The notes beneath the pieces were generated by a model. It was not told the origin of the DNA, searched no databases, and was given only the letters and a program-made list of their open reading frames with translations. Below, piece by piece: positions 20,089 through 27,738 of a DNA stretch of 35,705 nt. Made by a program: the position numbers and the translations under genes. Source of the DNA: a virus; the IMG/VR virus record IMGVR_UViG_3300042561_000547, positions 1-35,705 of that record; one strand, written 5' to 3'. Position 1 is the stretch's first letter; the number at the start of each line of letters is the position of its first letter.

Positions 20089-20126
20089 AGACCTACACGA
20101 TCAACATCGACAAGGAGGACGCATGA
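20085..20126 (+). CDS. Very short 13-codon reading frame
   Basis: GTG at 20085 overlaps the previous stop (GTGA) and its TGA overlaps the next ATG (ATGA). It encodes KTYTINIDKEDA after the start. A GGAGG inside it (20113-20117 region) serves the next gene. It may be a translation coupler, a micropeptide or the remnant of a longer gene. Expression is unproven. Confidence 0.3.
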   Translation: MKTYTINIDKEDA

Positions 20127-20425
20127 CCACACCGAAACCCATCCCATGCTTCGGCGGGCCGCTTGACGGCAAGACCGCGCCCGGACACGCCATGCACCAC
20201 GAAGTCGATCACGACGGCGCGACCGTTAGGTACAACCGCATGAGGTACGCGCGTTGCTTGAGGCTTGAGAACGGAGAGAAACGCTTGCAGACGGCGTACA
20301 TCTTCGTGACCGACGAGAACCTGCGCGTGGATTTCAAACTGCCGTTCCACCGTCACGACGAACCCGACTGGACGCCGACCGATGAGGAGATCCTCCGGCA
20401 GGCGGAAGCGGAGGGAGAGATATGA
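20123..20425 (+). CDS. Hypothetical early protein (GGPLDG motif)
   Basis: A 100-residue protein starting TTPKPIPCFGGPLDGKTAPG. The C/F-GGPLDG opening is seen in a broad set of small phage proteins of unknown function, followed by VRYNRMRYARC and a beta strand with YIFVTDENLRVDF. The C-terminus is acidic (PTDEEILRQAEAEGEI). It has a strong GGAGG site and an ATGA overlap with the next gene. Confidence 0.65.
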   Translation: MTTPKPIPCFGGPLDGKTAPGHAMHHEVDHDGATVRYNRMRYARCLRLENGEKRLQTAYIFVTDENLRVDFKLPFHRHDEPDWTPTDEEILRQAEAEGEI

Positions 20426-20682
20426 CCCGAGACACCGAACCACACGCCGAACTGCGCGAGGAAGTGGACGACCTCTTCGCGCTCGTCCACGCGCTCCCGC
20501 CGGACGAGACCATCAAGCTCAAGGCCGAACGCGTCCGACGCATCTGCGACCTGTTCGCGCAGGTCATGGACGACGCGGTAGAACTCACCGAACACAACCG
20601 CGCGCTCAAGAACACCGTCAAGGTCGGGGACCGCATCATCGGTCGGTTGTCAGGCATCGACACACAGAAGGAGATCATCTAG
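20422..20682 (+). CDS. Small helical early protein
   Basis: An 86-residue protein, acidic in its first half (EPHAELREEVDDLFALVHAL) and helical throughout, with LKAERVRRICDLFAQVMDDA suggesting an oligomeric bundle. The start overlaps the previous stop by ATGA. Two bases separate its stop from the membrane protein gene. Function is unknown. Confidence 0.6.
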   Translation: MTRDTEPHAELREEVDDLFALVHALPPDETIKLKAERVRRICDLFAQVMDDAVELTEHNRALKNTVKVGDRIIGRLSGIDTQKEII

Positions 20683-20684
20683 CC

Positions 20685-20843
20685 ATGCTCAAAAAGGCCA
20701 CGCTCGTCATCGCGCTCGTCGGAGTCCTCATGCTCGTCATCGGCATCGTCAAGGACGACAAGGCCGTCGCGGCGGTCGGACTCCTCCTCGGAATCTGCTT
20801 CGGCGTCTTGCGCGCGCTGCTGTCCGTGTCTAGACTGTTCTGA
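20685..20843 (+). CDS. Small two-pass membrane protein
   Basis: A 52-residue protein: KK at residues 3-4, then two hydrophobic helices, ATLVIALVGVLMLVIGI (5-21) and AVAAVGLLLGICFGVL (27-42), joined by a short charged loop (KDDK), ending RLF. An AAGGAGATC site precedes the ATG. It closes the early operon before a strong terminator. It could be a holin-like or exclusion protein, but the main lysis cluster lies further right. Confidence 0.6.
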   Translation: MLKKATLVIALVGVLMLVIGIVKDDKAVAAVGLLLGICFGVLRALLSVSRLF

Positions 20844-20865
20844 CGAACTTCCCCCAATAGGCGAG

Positions 20866-20898
20866 CCGCCGCGACGACCACGCGGCGGTTTGCTTTTT
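20866..20898 (+). terminator. Rho-independent terminator closing the early operon
   Basis: CCGCCGCG (20866-20873), 7-base loop, CGCGGCGG (20881-20888), then TTTGCTTTTT. The stem and U-tract are both strong. A promoter-like TTGCGC-17-TAGACT (20808-20836) lies just upstream inside the membrane protein gene. Confidence 0.9.
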
Positions 20899-20942
20899 GC
20901 CAAGGACCGATCCGTACCCCGTTCCGCGCCGATGGCTACGGC

Positions 20943-21824
20943 ATGGATGCACGCGCCGGCAATCACTCGCCACAGGTGACCGTCTGCCATGTCGCGCTCG
21001 ACAAGGCCGACTCGCACCAGTGGTTTCTGCTCCGCTCCGACGCGCACCACGACTCGACCGCGTGCGACCAAGACTTCGAGATGCGCCACCTCCTCGAGGC
21101 CGAGCGGCGCGACGCGCTCATCTGCGACGCAGGCGACCTCTTCGACTGCATGAACGGGCGGTACGACAAGCGCGCCGACCGAGAGCACCTGAGACCCGAG
21201 TACCAGCACGGGCCGTACATGAACCGCCTGATCGAAGTCGCCGAGGCGCGGTACGCCCGCTTCGCGCCGCGCTGGCTGCACATGTCGCCGGGCAACCACG
21301 AGACCGCGGTCGCGAAGCACAACGACTTTGACCTGACGCAGCAGCTCTACGCGCGCCTCAAGCCGAAAGCACCGCTCCTCAACCTCGGTCGGTACGCGGG
21401 CTACATCCGAGTCCAGATCACGAAGAGCGACCGCCGCGTTGGTTCGGTTGTCATCGCGTACCACCACGGGTTTGGCGGGTCCGCGCCCGTCACGCGCGGC
21501 GTCATCCAGACGAACCGAATGGCGATCGCCTATCCCGACGCCGACATCGTGTGGGCGGGCCACACGCACACCGAATACTACCTGTCGATCGCCCGCCAGC
21601 GGATCGACAACTGGAACAATGTGACGCGCGACGAGCAGCTGCACATTCGGTCCCCTGGCTACAAGGAGGACACGGGCGGCGGCTCGGGCTGGGCCGTCGA
21701 GAAGGGCTTCATGCCGCAGAGCATGGGCGCGTGGTGGCTGCGCGTCGGCTGCGTACATCGCGCCGTGCCGGGCAAGCGCAACGGCAATTACTTCCCAACC
21801 TACACCTTGGAGGCCGCGAAATGA
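20943..21824 (+). CDS. Calcineurin-like metallophosphoesterase
   Basis: A 293-residue phosphoesterase with all metal-binding motifs: SDAH (32-35, D-x-H), GDLFD (64-68), GNHE (117-120), HHG (174-176) and GHTH (206-209). The fold binds two metal ions and cuts phosphoester bonds. Phage members have been linked to DNA end processing or nucleotide-signal removal, but the substrate is unknown here. It is the first gene after the terminator, and no clear promoter or ribosome binding site precedes it, so readthrough may be needed. Confidence 0.9.
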   Translation: MDARAGNHSPQVTVCHVALDKADSHQWFLLRSDAHHDSTACDQDFEMRHLLEAERRDALICDAGDLFDCMNGRYDKRADREHLRPEYQHGPYMNRLIEVAEARYARFAPRWLHMSPGNHETAVAKHNDFDLTQQLYARLKPKAPLLNLGRYAGYIRVQITKSDRRVGSVVIAYHHGFGGSAPVTRGVIQTNRMAIAYPDADIVWAGHTHTEYYLSIARQRIDNWNNVTRDEQLHIRSPGYKEDTGGGSGWAVEKGFMPQSMGAWWLRVGCVHRAVPGKRNGNYFPTYTLEAAK

Positions 21825-22120
21825 GCGAGGAGCCGAAGGAGCAGCCGAAGCCGTCCAAGCCGAAGCAGACGCCGTCCACGCTTTCCGCCGAGGACATCGA
21901 GGCAGGAACGATGGCGCGTCTCTGCCGCGAGGCCGTCGAGGTCGTGGGCGCTGACGCGGTCCTCGTCGTGTGGACGAAGCAGCGCAAGCGGAAGACCACG
22001 ATCTGCCAGACCGCGCTCGGGAACGGGTTGACGGTCGCGGGCCTGATGCGCTGGGTGGCCGAGAAGGTCGAGGAGTCCGAGGAGACGGAGGACGAGGAAG
22101 AGGACGAGGACGAGGACTGA
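21821..22120 (+). CDS. Hypothetical protein with very acidic tail
   Basis: A 99-residue protein in an ATGA overlap with the phosphoesterase. N-terminus Pro/Lys-rich and disordered (EEPKEQPKPSKPKQTP). Central part ARLCREAVEVVGADAVLVVW and TALGNGLTVAGLMRWVAEKV. The last 17 residues are almost all Glu/Asp. Such tails mimic nucleic acid charge and occur in DNA-mimic inhibitors, but here the tail may only be a linker. Function is unknown. Confidence 0.6.
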   Translation: MSEEPKEQPKPSKPKQTPSTLSAEDIEAGTMARLCREAVEVVGADAVLVVWTKQRKRKTTICQTALGNGLTVAGLMRWVAEKVEESEETEDEEEDEDED

Positions 22121-22183
22121 ATCGGACCCGCAATAAAAGGCGCTGTGCGGTCCAGTTGATCGCGCGCCGATGAAGGAATGACG

Positions 22184-22477
22184 ATGGCAGAAGACAAAGA
22201 ACGGAGGCGTCCACAGATCTCGACCGTGGTCGGCATCGGGCAGATTCTCGCCATGATTCTCGGCTTCGGCTCGGTCATCTACGCGCTCGGCCAGAAGGGC
22301 GAGCAGCTCGACCGCGCGCGCGCCGACATGCACGCGCTGTCGGACGCGGTCGCCGACCTCGCCTCGGCACAGGCATCCGCGGCGGTCGCGGATGCGAAGG
22401 ACAAGTCCTCGATCGAGGACATCAAGCGGCGCATCGACGCGCTCGAGCGCGTCCTCGAGTCGCTGCGTATCAAATAG
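22184..22477 (+). CDS. Membrane-anchored coiled-coil protein (lysis cluster)
   Basis: A 97-residue protein. I choose the ATG at 22184 because GAAGGA ends six bases before it; the ATG at 22178 is too close to that site. One membrane helix spans residues ~12-37 (ISTVVGIGQILAMILGFG), followed by a coiled coil (LDRARADMHALSDAVADLAS and beyond). The layout resembles i-spanins or XhlA-type lysis proteins in mirror order. It directly precedes a holin-like gene. A lysis role is inferred. Confidence 0.65.
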   Translation: MAEDKERRRPQISTVVGIGQILAMILGFGSVIYALGQKGEQLDRARADMHALSDAVADLASAQASAAVADAKDKSSIEDIKRRIDALERVLESLRIK

Positions 22478-22485
22478 GACACACC

Positions 22486-22686
22486 ATGAAGGGTTCACAC
22501 AAGACCACGCTCGCCGGCATCGGCGCAATCCTCGTCGCCGGAGGCTCGCTTCTCCAGGCATTGTTCGACGGCAACCCCGCGACCGAGCCCGACTACGCGT
22601 CCCTCGTCGCCGCCGTCATGGCCGGCATCGGCCTGATCTTCGCGCGCGACAACGGGGTCACCTCCGAGCAGGCGGGCGCGAAGTGA
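22486..22686 (+). CDS. Putative holin (two-helix membrane protein)
   Basis: A 66-residue protein with two hydrophobic helices, LAGIGAILVAGGSLLQALF (9-27) and YASLVAAVMAGIGLIFA (37-53), separated by GNPATEPD. The C-terminus is DNGVTSEQAGAK. The pattern 'KTTLAGIGAILxAGGxLLxALxDGNPATxPD' is shared by many small phage membrane proteins near lysis or tail fibre genes, with both ends on one side of the membrane. It would form the membrane lesion that starts lysis. It is assigned by topology and context. Confidence 0.65.
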   Translation: MKGSHKTTLAGIGAILVAGGSLLQALFDGNPATEPDYASLVAAVMAGIGLIFARDNGVTSEQAGAK

Positions 22687-22877
22687 ACGGATGCTGCGAG
22701 CGGAGCCAGGCCGAGAGGCTGCTGCGCGCAGCCGACATCGCCGACAGGCTGATGATCCTGCACGACTCGCAGATGTTCTCTTTCTGGACGGACATCAAGC
22801 GCGAACTGGCCGCGGCTTCCGAGGAGATTCGGTCGCTTCGCCATCAGCTCGAGGATCTGAAGAATGACCAGGCTTGA
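22683..22877 (+). CDS. Small helical protein in lysis cluster
   Basis: A 64-residue protein, GTG start in a GTGA overlap with the holin-like gene. The N-terminus has paired cysteines (NGCCERSQAERLLRAADIAD); the rest is helical with a charged coiled coil (ELAAASEEIRSLRHQLEDLK). It could be a soluble lysis regulator or an antiholin-like factor. No membrane segment is present. The family is not recognised. Confidence 0.55.
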   Translation: MNGCCERSQAERLLRAADIADRLMILHDSQMFSFWTDIKRELAAASEEIRSLRHQLEDLKNDQA

Positions 22878-22892
22878 ACTTCGGAGCGTCGA

Positions 22893-23090
22893 ATGCGTGG
22901 AGTCATCGAAGGGATCGTCGTCGCGCTCCTCGGCTGGCTTCAGCGTCTCGCCGAGCGTGGAAGCGTTGGGGTTGATTCGCCTTCTGATCGCGGCGCTCTT
23001 CGCAGCGGCGGCACTCGCATACGCAAGTGGCTGCGCGAGAACGGTGCTGGTCCCCGAGTCGGCCCCGATCAGGATCGGACCCGAGACTAG
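22893..23090 (+). CDS. Possible i-spanin-like small membrane protein
   Basis: A 65-residue protein with GGAG six bases before the ATG. Residues 4-18 (VIEGIVVALLGWLQR) form a membrane or amphipathic helix, and the rest is basic and charged (DRGALRSGGTRIRKWLRENG). The lipoprotein gene at 22957 is nested over its second half in another frame, the same arrangement as Rz/Rz1. It is short for an inner-membrane spanin, so the role is uncertain. Confidence 0.5.
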   Translation: MRGVIEGIVVALLGWLQRLAERGSVGVDSPSDRGALRSGGTRIRKWLRENGAGPRVGPDQDRTRD

Positions 23091-23214
23091 GGCGCGGGTC
23101 TACGCGGTCGACCCCGAGTCGAAGCTGTGGCGGCTCTCCGAGAACCGCGTCGAGATCCCCGAGGGCTGGTACTGCGTGCCGCCTTCTTTCGTGGAGGACG
23201 AGGACGATGGCTGA
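22957..23214 (+). CDS. Lipoprotein, o-spanin-like (nested)
   Basis: An 85-residue lipoprotein; I start at the GTG at 22957. The signal peptide LIRLLIAALFAAAALAYASG ends in a lipobox with Cys26. An upstream ATG at 22864 would give an unusually long leader. The mature part ends with ENRVEIPEGWYCVPPSFVED. The IPEGWYxVPP ending is shared by many phage lipoproteins. It should be lipidated and moved to the outer membrane, which implies a Gram-negative host. Together with the 22893 product it may form a two-part spanin. Confidence 0.7.
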   Translation: MEALGLIRLLIAALFAAAALAYASGCARTVLVPESAPIRIGPETRARVYAVDPESKLWRLSENRVEIPEGWYCVPPSFVEDEDDG

Positions 23215-23551
23215 GTATGACTGGACGATCAAGCAGGGCCAGACGGAGACCCTCACGCTGACCTACGAGGCCGACCTCACGGGCTATGAGGTCCGCGCGC
23301 AGGGCCGCGAGACCTTCGAGAGCACGGCGACGGTCTTCACGGCGACGAGTTCGCCGGCGGCGGGCATCGTGTTCACGGCGGGCGCGACCGCGTCCACGGC
23401 CATCATCACGCTGTCGAGCACGACGACCGCGGCGCTGTCCGCGCCGTTCCAAGGCGTCTGGGATGTCGAGTTCTACAACAGCGCGAGCCCGCCAGTCGTC
23501 ATCTCGCCCGTGCGCGGCGGGTTCGTCGTGATTCCCGAAGTCACCCGATGA
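23207..23551 (+). CDS. Small virion protein (BppU-N-like)
   Basis: A 114-residue beta protein. The pattern WTIKQGQTETLTLTYEADLT, then GYEVRAQGR, IITLSSTTTAALSAPF, GVWDVEFYN and finally VVIPEVTR matches a small structural domain frequent at phage baseplates and fibres (a BppU N-terminal-like fold). It overlaps the lipoprotein gene by 8 nt and the fibre gene by ATGA. It probably links or seats the tail fibre that follows. This is inferred from pattern and position. Confidence 0.75.
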   Translation: MAEYDWTIKQGQTETLTLTYEADLTGYEVRAQGRETFESTATVFTATSSPAAGIVFTAGATASTAIITLSSTTTAALSAPFQGVWDVEFYNSASPPVVISPVRGGFVVIPEVTR

Positions 23552-25065
23552 GCAATGTGAACCTCACAGTCTCCCCAACCGTCGCGTATGTGACCGTCGC
23601 GCCTGTTCAGCCCGCGCTGACGATCTCGGGCGTGACGAGCATTCCGAGCGGAAGCGCGGGCGGCGACCTCGGCGGGTCGTACCCGAACCCCACGGTGGAC
23701 GGGCTGCAAGGCCGCGCGATTGCGTCGACCGCCCCGACGAACGGACAGGCGCTCGTCTGGAACAACGCGCTGTCGCAGTGGGAGCCGGGCGCTCCTAGCG
23801 CCACGGTCTCGGACGGCGACAAGGGCGACATCACGGTCAGCGCGAGCGGCGCGACATGGACCATCGACAACGACGCGGTCACGCTGTCGAAGATCCAGGA
23901 CATCGCGAACGCGAGGCTCCTCGGCAACTCCGTGGGCGCGGCGGCTTCTCCTTCCGCGATCGCGGTCAGCAGTCCGCTCGGCTTCAACGGAGTGAGCGGA
24001 AACCTCGAGTTCACCGCGCCGGGCACGAACGGAGGGGTCTACTACCGCGCAAGCGGCGATCTGACAACGAGCGCGAAGTTCGCGTGGAACGACGCGACGG
24101 CGACGCTGACCATCGCGGACCTCGCGGGAGATCAGATCGCGATCTCTCCGACCGCGTTCGCTGGCACGCTGTACTCGGTCAGCGGCACGAACACGGGCGA
24201 CCAGTTCACCTCCCTGCCCGCGAATGTGGTGCTCGGACGGACGACGGGCACTGGTGCGGCGGAACAGATCACCTGCACGGCGGCGGGCCGCGCCATCCTC
24301 GACGACGCCAGCGCGTCGGCGCAGTGCACGACGCTGGGCCTCGGCACGACCGACAGCCCGCAGTTCGCGAAGGTCGTCCTCCAGAACGGCGAGTTCATCG
24401 AGAACACGATCGACGGCGATGTGCACATCATGCCAGCGCCCGGCAACTCAAGCTTCGTCGGCATCCGCTTCCAGTTCAACTGGGCTAACGACACCGTCAG
24501 GATCGGAACGAAGCGCAGTCTGACGGGAACGGACGACGATGGGCGCGTGCAGTGGCTGGTCCCGCTTCAGGTGTTCGACAACACGAACATGATCTTCGGA
24601 GACTACTCGCGCAGCGCGATCAGGCAGGCGCAGGGTTCATCGAGACCGCAGACGCTCCAGATCGGCGTGAGCACCGTCGACATCTCCGGAGTCGTGGACG
24701 ATTCGAACCACGCGCTGGTGCTCTGCAACTACCAGCACCTCGGCAATGCCGCCCGCATGCCGTCGACGCTGTACAACGACCCGTCGTTCCTCGTCTACTC
24801 GGCTGACATCGCGCAGGCGAACGACTTTTCGCGGCTCACGCACGACCAAACGGACGGACTTCTTGAGAGCGGCAACGGCAAGATGCGAATCAAGGGCGCG
24901 TCGGTCGTCCGCATCGAAGGCCCCAGCGGCGGGTTCGACCTCCCGGCGACGGCTGGCAGCGTCGGGCAGGTGCTCACGACTGACGGCACGAACGCATCGT
25001 GGGCAACGCCGACAAGCGGCGGATTGTCCGAAGACGACGCGGTTGCATTGGCGGTGGCCCTATGA
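23548..25065 (+). CDS. Tail fibre / receptor-binding protein
   Basis: A 505-residue fibre-like protein. The N-terminal part contains shaft repeats: GSAGGDLGGSYPNPTVDGLQ (~35-54), then ATVSDGDKGDITVSASGATW and NDAVTLSKIQDIANARLLGN, typical of trimeric phage fibres. The middle (TTDSPQFAKVVLQNGEFIEN) and the C-terminal part (GPSGGFDLPATAGSVGQVLT, then TDGTNASWATPTSGG) also repeat fibre motifs. No intramolecular chaperone or lyase site is obvious. It most likely recognises the host surface. ATGA overlaps bind it to both neighbours. Confidence 0.85.
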   Translation: MSNVNLTVSPTVAYVTVAPVQPALTISGVTSIPSGSAGGDLGGSYPNPTVDGLQGRAIASTAPTNGQALVWNNALSQWEPGAPSATVSDGDKGDITVSASGATWTIDNDAVTLSKIQDIANARLLGNSVGAAASPSAIAVSSPLGFNGVSGNLEFTAPGTNGGVYYRASGDLTTSAKFAWNDATATLTIADLAGDQIAISPTAFAGTLYSVSGTNTGDQFTSLPANVVLGRTTGTGAAEQITCTAAGRAILDDASASAQCTTLGLGTTDSPQFAKVVLQNGEFIENTIDGDVHIMPAPGNSSFVGIRFQFNWANDTVRIGTKRSLTGTDDDGRVQWLVPLQVFDNTNMIFGDYSRSAIRQAQGSSRPQTLQIGVSTVDISGVVDDSNHALVLCNYQHLGNAARMPSTLYNDPSFLVYSADIAQANDFSRLTHDQTDGLLESGNGKMRIKGASVVRIEGPSGGFDLPATAGSVGQVLTTDGTNASWATPTSGGLSEDDAVALAVAL

Positions 25066-26279
25066 AGAGAATCCTCGACCGTACCGACTTCGTGTTCACG
25101 CCGGGCGCAGCGGGCGCGGGAACGATCGCTTTCCGCAGCGAAGCGCCGGCATTTGAGAACATCCAGCTCGTCACGAATGTGACGCGCGGCATCGTCGTGT
25201 ACCAGTTCAACAGCACGACGAGGGGATCGGCGGGCTACAGCGAGGTCACGAACACGCTCACGCTCGACCTCGACACCTCGACGCACAGCGCGTCCGATGT
25301 GCTTCAGGTCATCGTGGAGGAGGCCGAGGACTCCAAGGACTTCACGCGCGTCGGCGGCATTGACAACAACGGCTACCAAATGGGGCTGCGCGTCAACCCG
25401 CGTGGCCACATCGTGCCGAGCGATCAGGAGGTCGTGACGCGCAAACTCGACCGCGTCGGCTCGTTGGCCTTGGTCGAGACGACGGGCTACAACTCGGTCG
25501 TCGTGCAGCTCACGGGAACATGGGCGGGCACGCAGTCGTTCGAAGTGTCGAACGACGGGTCGGCGTGGTCGTCGGTCGCGGGATGGATCGTGGCGGGCGC
25601 GGCGTCTCCAGTGACGACCTCCACGGCATCGGGACACTGGGTGTTCCCGTGCGTTGGACGGTTCTTCCGCGTGCGTTTCTCGACCTACACCAGCGGAATC
25701 GCGGTCGTGAACCTCGTCCTCAAGAACCAGCCCGCATTCTTCCCCGCGTCGAGTCCCAACATCGCCGCCAACTCGTCGGTGAACATCGGCCAGATCGGCG
25801 CGGGCGCGATCGTCGCCGAGGACACGGCATCGACGGCGAACCCGCTGATCATGGGCGGCGTGGTGCGAACCGCACTCCCCGCCGCGACCGTGGTCGCTGG
25901 CGACGCCGTGCGCTCGACCTTCTCGCGCAGCGGTCAGATGGTCTGCAAGGAGTTCGCGCCGGGCGACCTTGACTTCGTCGTCAACACGACCGTTACGACG
26001 GCCACGCAGACGGCGATCAGGGGCGCGCAGGGCGCGGACATCCGCCAGAATGTGACGCAGATCACCTACCAGAACACCAACGCGACCGCGACCACGCTGA
26101 CGATCCAAGACGCGTCGGCCACGCTGATCGTGATCTCCGTCCCCGCGAGCATGACGCTCGCACAGCAGCTCACCTTCCCGACTCCCCTTCGCGGCTCGGC
26201 AAACGCCGCGCTGAACTACACCGCCGGCACGACGGGCGCAAGCGTCCTGCTCAATGTGACGGGCTTCAACTCCTACTGA
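25062..26279 (+). CDS. Virion-surface beta protein
   Basis: A 405-residue, beta-rich protein. Residues ~145-170 read GYNSVVVQLTGTWAGTQSFEV, then SNDGSAW and a discoidin-like or Ig-like strand order (FFRVRFSTYTSGIAVVNLVLK). This tract recurs in phage virion proteins of unknown function. The C-terminal third (TTLTIQDASATLIVISVPAS) looks like a second sandwich. It follows the tail fibre in an ATGA overlap and is probably part of the host-binding apparatus. Confidence 0.72.
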   Translation: MKRILDRTDFVFTPGAAGAGTIAFRSEAPAFENIQLVTNVTRGIVVYQFNSTTRGSAGYSEVTNTLTLDLDTSTHSASDVLQVIVEEAEDSKDFTRVGGIDNNGYQMGLRVNPRGHIVPSDQEVVTRKLDRVGSLALVETTGYNSVVVQLTGTWAGTQSFEVSNDGSAWSSVAGWIVAGAASPVTTSTASGHWVFPCVGRFFRVRFSTYTSGIAVVNLVLKNQPAFFPASSPNIAANSSVNIGQIGAGAIVAEDTASTANPLIMGGVVRTALPAATVVAGDAVRSTFSRSGQMVCKEFAPGDLDFVVNTTVTTATQTAIRGAQGADIRQNVTQITYQNTNATATTLTIQDASATLIVISVPASMTLAQQLTFPTPLRGSANAALNYTAGTTGASVLLNVTGFNSY

Positions 26280-26289
26280 GACTCACGCA

Positions 26290-26928
26290 ATGATCATTCA
26301 GAACATCGTCGGACAGCCCGCAGCGGGCGCGAACAACGCCATCCTCAGCGGTCGCTCGGGACAGCTCGGAGAATCGATCGTCCAAGAGCTGCACGGTCGC
26401 TACTACGAGACCACCTACCGCAACAACTCGTTCCTGCTGTCGGTCTCGACGGCTGCGGCGGTGACGGCCTACTCGGGCGGCGCTGGCGGAACCCCGATGC
26501 TCGCGCTCTTCAACCCGATCGGATCGGGTCGAAATGCGGTCATCAACAAGGTCTCGATCGGCAGCGTCGTCGCGGCAAGCGCGGCGGGCACGGTCGCGTT
26601 CGGGCTCTACTTCGGCACGACCGCGACGATCACGCAGGCGACCACGGTCACGCCGTGGAACATGGCGACGCAGTTGCAGTCTGGATCGGTCATGACGGGC
26701 TTCCGCAATGTCGCCCTGACGAGCGGCACGGCGGCAAGCAACGCCGTCGCCCTTGCCTCGTACTACTGGGCCACGGCTGCGGGCGTCGGCAATGTCAGCC
26801 CCGCGGTCACCGATCTCGAGGGCGCGATCATCATTCCGCCAGGTTCCTACCTCGCGCTCGGCGGGTCTGCGGCGCTCACCAGCGCGACTTGGATCGGCTC
26901 GCTCCAGTGGGAAGAAGTGCCCGTCTGA
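26290..26928 (+). CDS. Virion-surface protein, jelly-roll-like
   Basis: A 212-residue protein. The core pattern (MLALFNPIGSGRNAVINKVSI, then TVAFGLYFGT, LEGAIIIPPGSYLALGG) is that of a small jelly-roll repeated in many tail-associated phage proteins. No catalytic motif is present. It lies between the fibre-linked protein and a coiled-coil microprotein near the end of the fibre operon. A role in adhesion or capsid/tail decoration is inferred. Confidence 0.7.
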   Translation: MIIQNIVGQPAAGANNAILSGRSGQLGESIVQELHGRYYETTYRNNSFLLSVSTAAAVTAYSGGAGGTPMLALFNPIGSGRNAVINKVSIGSVVAASAAGTVAFGLYFGTTATITQATTVTPWNMATQLQSGSVMTGFRNVALTSGTAASNAVALASYYWATAAGVGNVSPAVTDLEGAIIIPPGSYLALGGSAALTSATWIGSLQWEEVPV

Positions 26929-26940
26929 TAGGGGGACGCC

Positions 26941-27105
26941 ATGACGAACGCAGAGAAACTTTCCCTCGCGCGGAACAAACTCGCGCGCCTCGAGACGGCG
27001 CGGCGTCTCGCGTGGGACGCTGGCAACGAGGACGAGGTGCGCGCCGTCGACGCCGACATCGCGGCGACGAACGCGCGCATTGTGGAGCTGGAAGCGGACC
27101 AGTAG
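26941..27105 (+). CDS. Small coiled-coil protein
   Basis: A 54-residue protein starting TNAEKLSLARNKLARLETAR, fully helical with heptads and ending VELEADQ. This kind of short 'AEKL..AR..L..LE' helix pair is frequent in phage late operons with unknown function. It has a GGGGGACGCC site. Its TAG stop (27103-27105) is also the first half of the -10 box of the promoter for the following operon. Confidence 0.65.
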   Translation: MTNAEKLSLARNKLARLETARRLAWDAGNEDEVRAVDADIAATNARIVELEADQ

Positions 27106-27108
27106 ACT
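27080..27108 (+). promoter_or_regulatory. Promoter TTGTGG-17-TAGACT
   Basis: A -35 TTGTGG (27080-27085) and -10 TAGACT (27103-27108) with ideal 17-bp spacing, 30 bases before the start of the 27139 gene. The -10 overlaps the stop codon of the 26941 gene. It likely drives the packaging and head operon. TAGACT also appears at 10398, 13626 and 20831. Confidence 0.55.
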
Positions 27109-27138
27109 CCGCAGGCCACGACAACACGGAGGATGCGA

Positions 27139-27738
27139 ATGACACAGGACATGCAGCCGTTTTCACAGGTCGGGCAGGACGCGTGGATCGCGCACCTGCT
27201 CGGCCCGGGCAAGGCCTACCTCGACATCGGCGCGGGCGAGCCGCAGCTCATCAGCAACACCTACATGCTCGAGCGCATGGGGTGGGCTGGGATCCTGTGC
27301 GACATCGAGCACGAAGATCGCCTGCGCGCGGAGCGCAAGGCGGTCGCGGTCTACGGGGACGCGTTCTCCGTGGACTGGGACAAGGCGATAGCAACCGACC
27401 GCGTGGACTACCTGAGCCTCGACCTTGAGCCGCCCGAACTGACGCTGCGCGCCCTGTGCGCCCTTCCGCTCGCGCGCGTGCGGTTCTCGGCGATCACGAT
27501 CGAGCACGACGCGTACCGCGGCAAGGCGGCGGTGCGGCAGGCAATGCGCGGCATCCTGCGGTCGTTCGGCTACGAACTGGTCGCGCCCGATGTGTGCATC
27601 GTGGTCAACGGCAAGCCATGCCCGTTCGAGGACTGGTGGATCGACCCCGTGTCCGTGCCGCCCGACCACGCGGCGAACCTTGCGGCGCTCGTCCGCGCGG
27701 AGTACCTGAGCCATGCCCAAGCCCAAGGCCAAGTTTGA
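27139..27738 (+). CDS. FkbM-family SAM-dependent methyltransferase
   Basis: A 199-residue methyltransferase. I use the ATG at 27139 because GGAGG ends just before the ATG at 27133. Residues 27-35 (YLDIGAGEP) are SAM motif I, followed by ISNTYMLERMGWAGILCDIE with the acidic residue binding the ribose. VDYLSLDLEPPELTLRAL is motif IV and ITIEHDAY follows. FkbM-like enzymes O-methylate sugars or small molecules. Together with the glycosyltransferase at 34871 it may modify virion or surface glycans. Its end overlaps the small terminase gene by 26 nt. Confidence 0.88.
   Translation: MTQDMQPFSQVGQDAWIAHLLGPGKAYLDIGAGEPQLISNTYMLERMGWAGILCDIEHEDRLRAERKAVAVYGDAFSVDWDKAIATDRVDYLSLDLEPPELTLRALCALPLARVRFSAITIEHDAYRGKAAVRQAMRGILRSFGYELVAPDVCIVVNGKPCPFEDWWIDPVSVPPDHAANLAALVRAEYLSHAQAQGQV

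Noticed and set aside
20808-20898. Second short RNA from TTGCGC-17-TAGACT to the terminator
   Set aside because: The transcript would be only about 55 nt and the -35 is weak; the boxes lie inside a gene and could be chance.
27121-27132. Start of the methyltransferase at 27133
   Set aside because: The GGAGG at 27128-27132 touches that ATG; the ATG at 27139 has the correct spacing.
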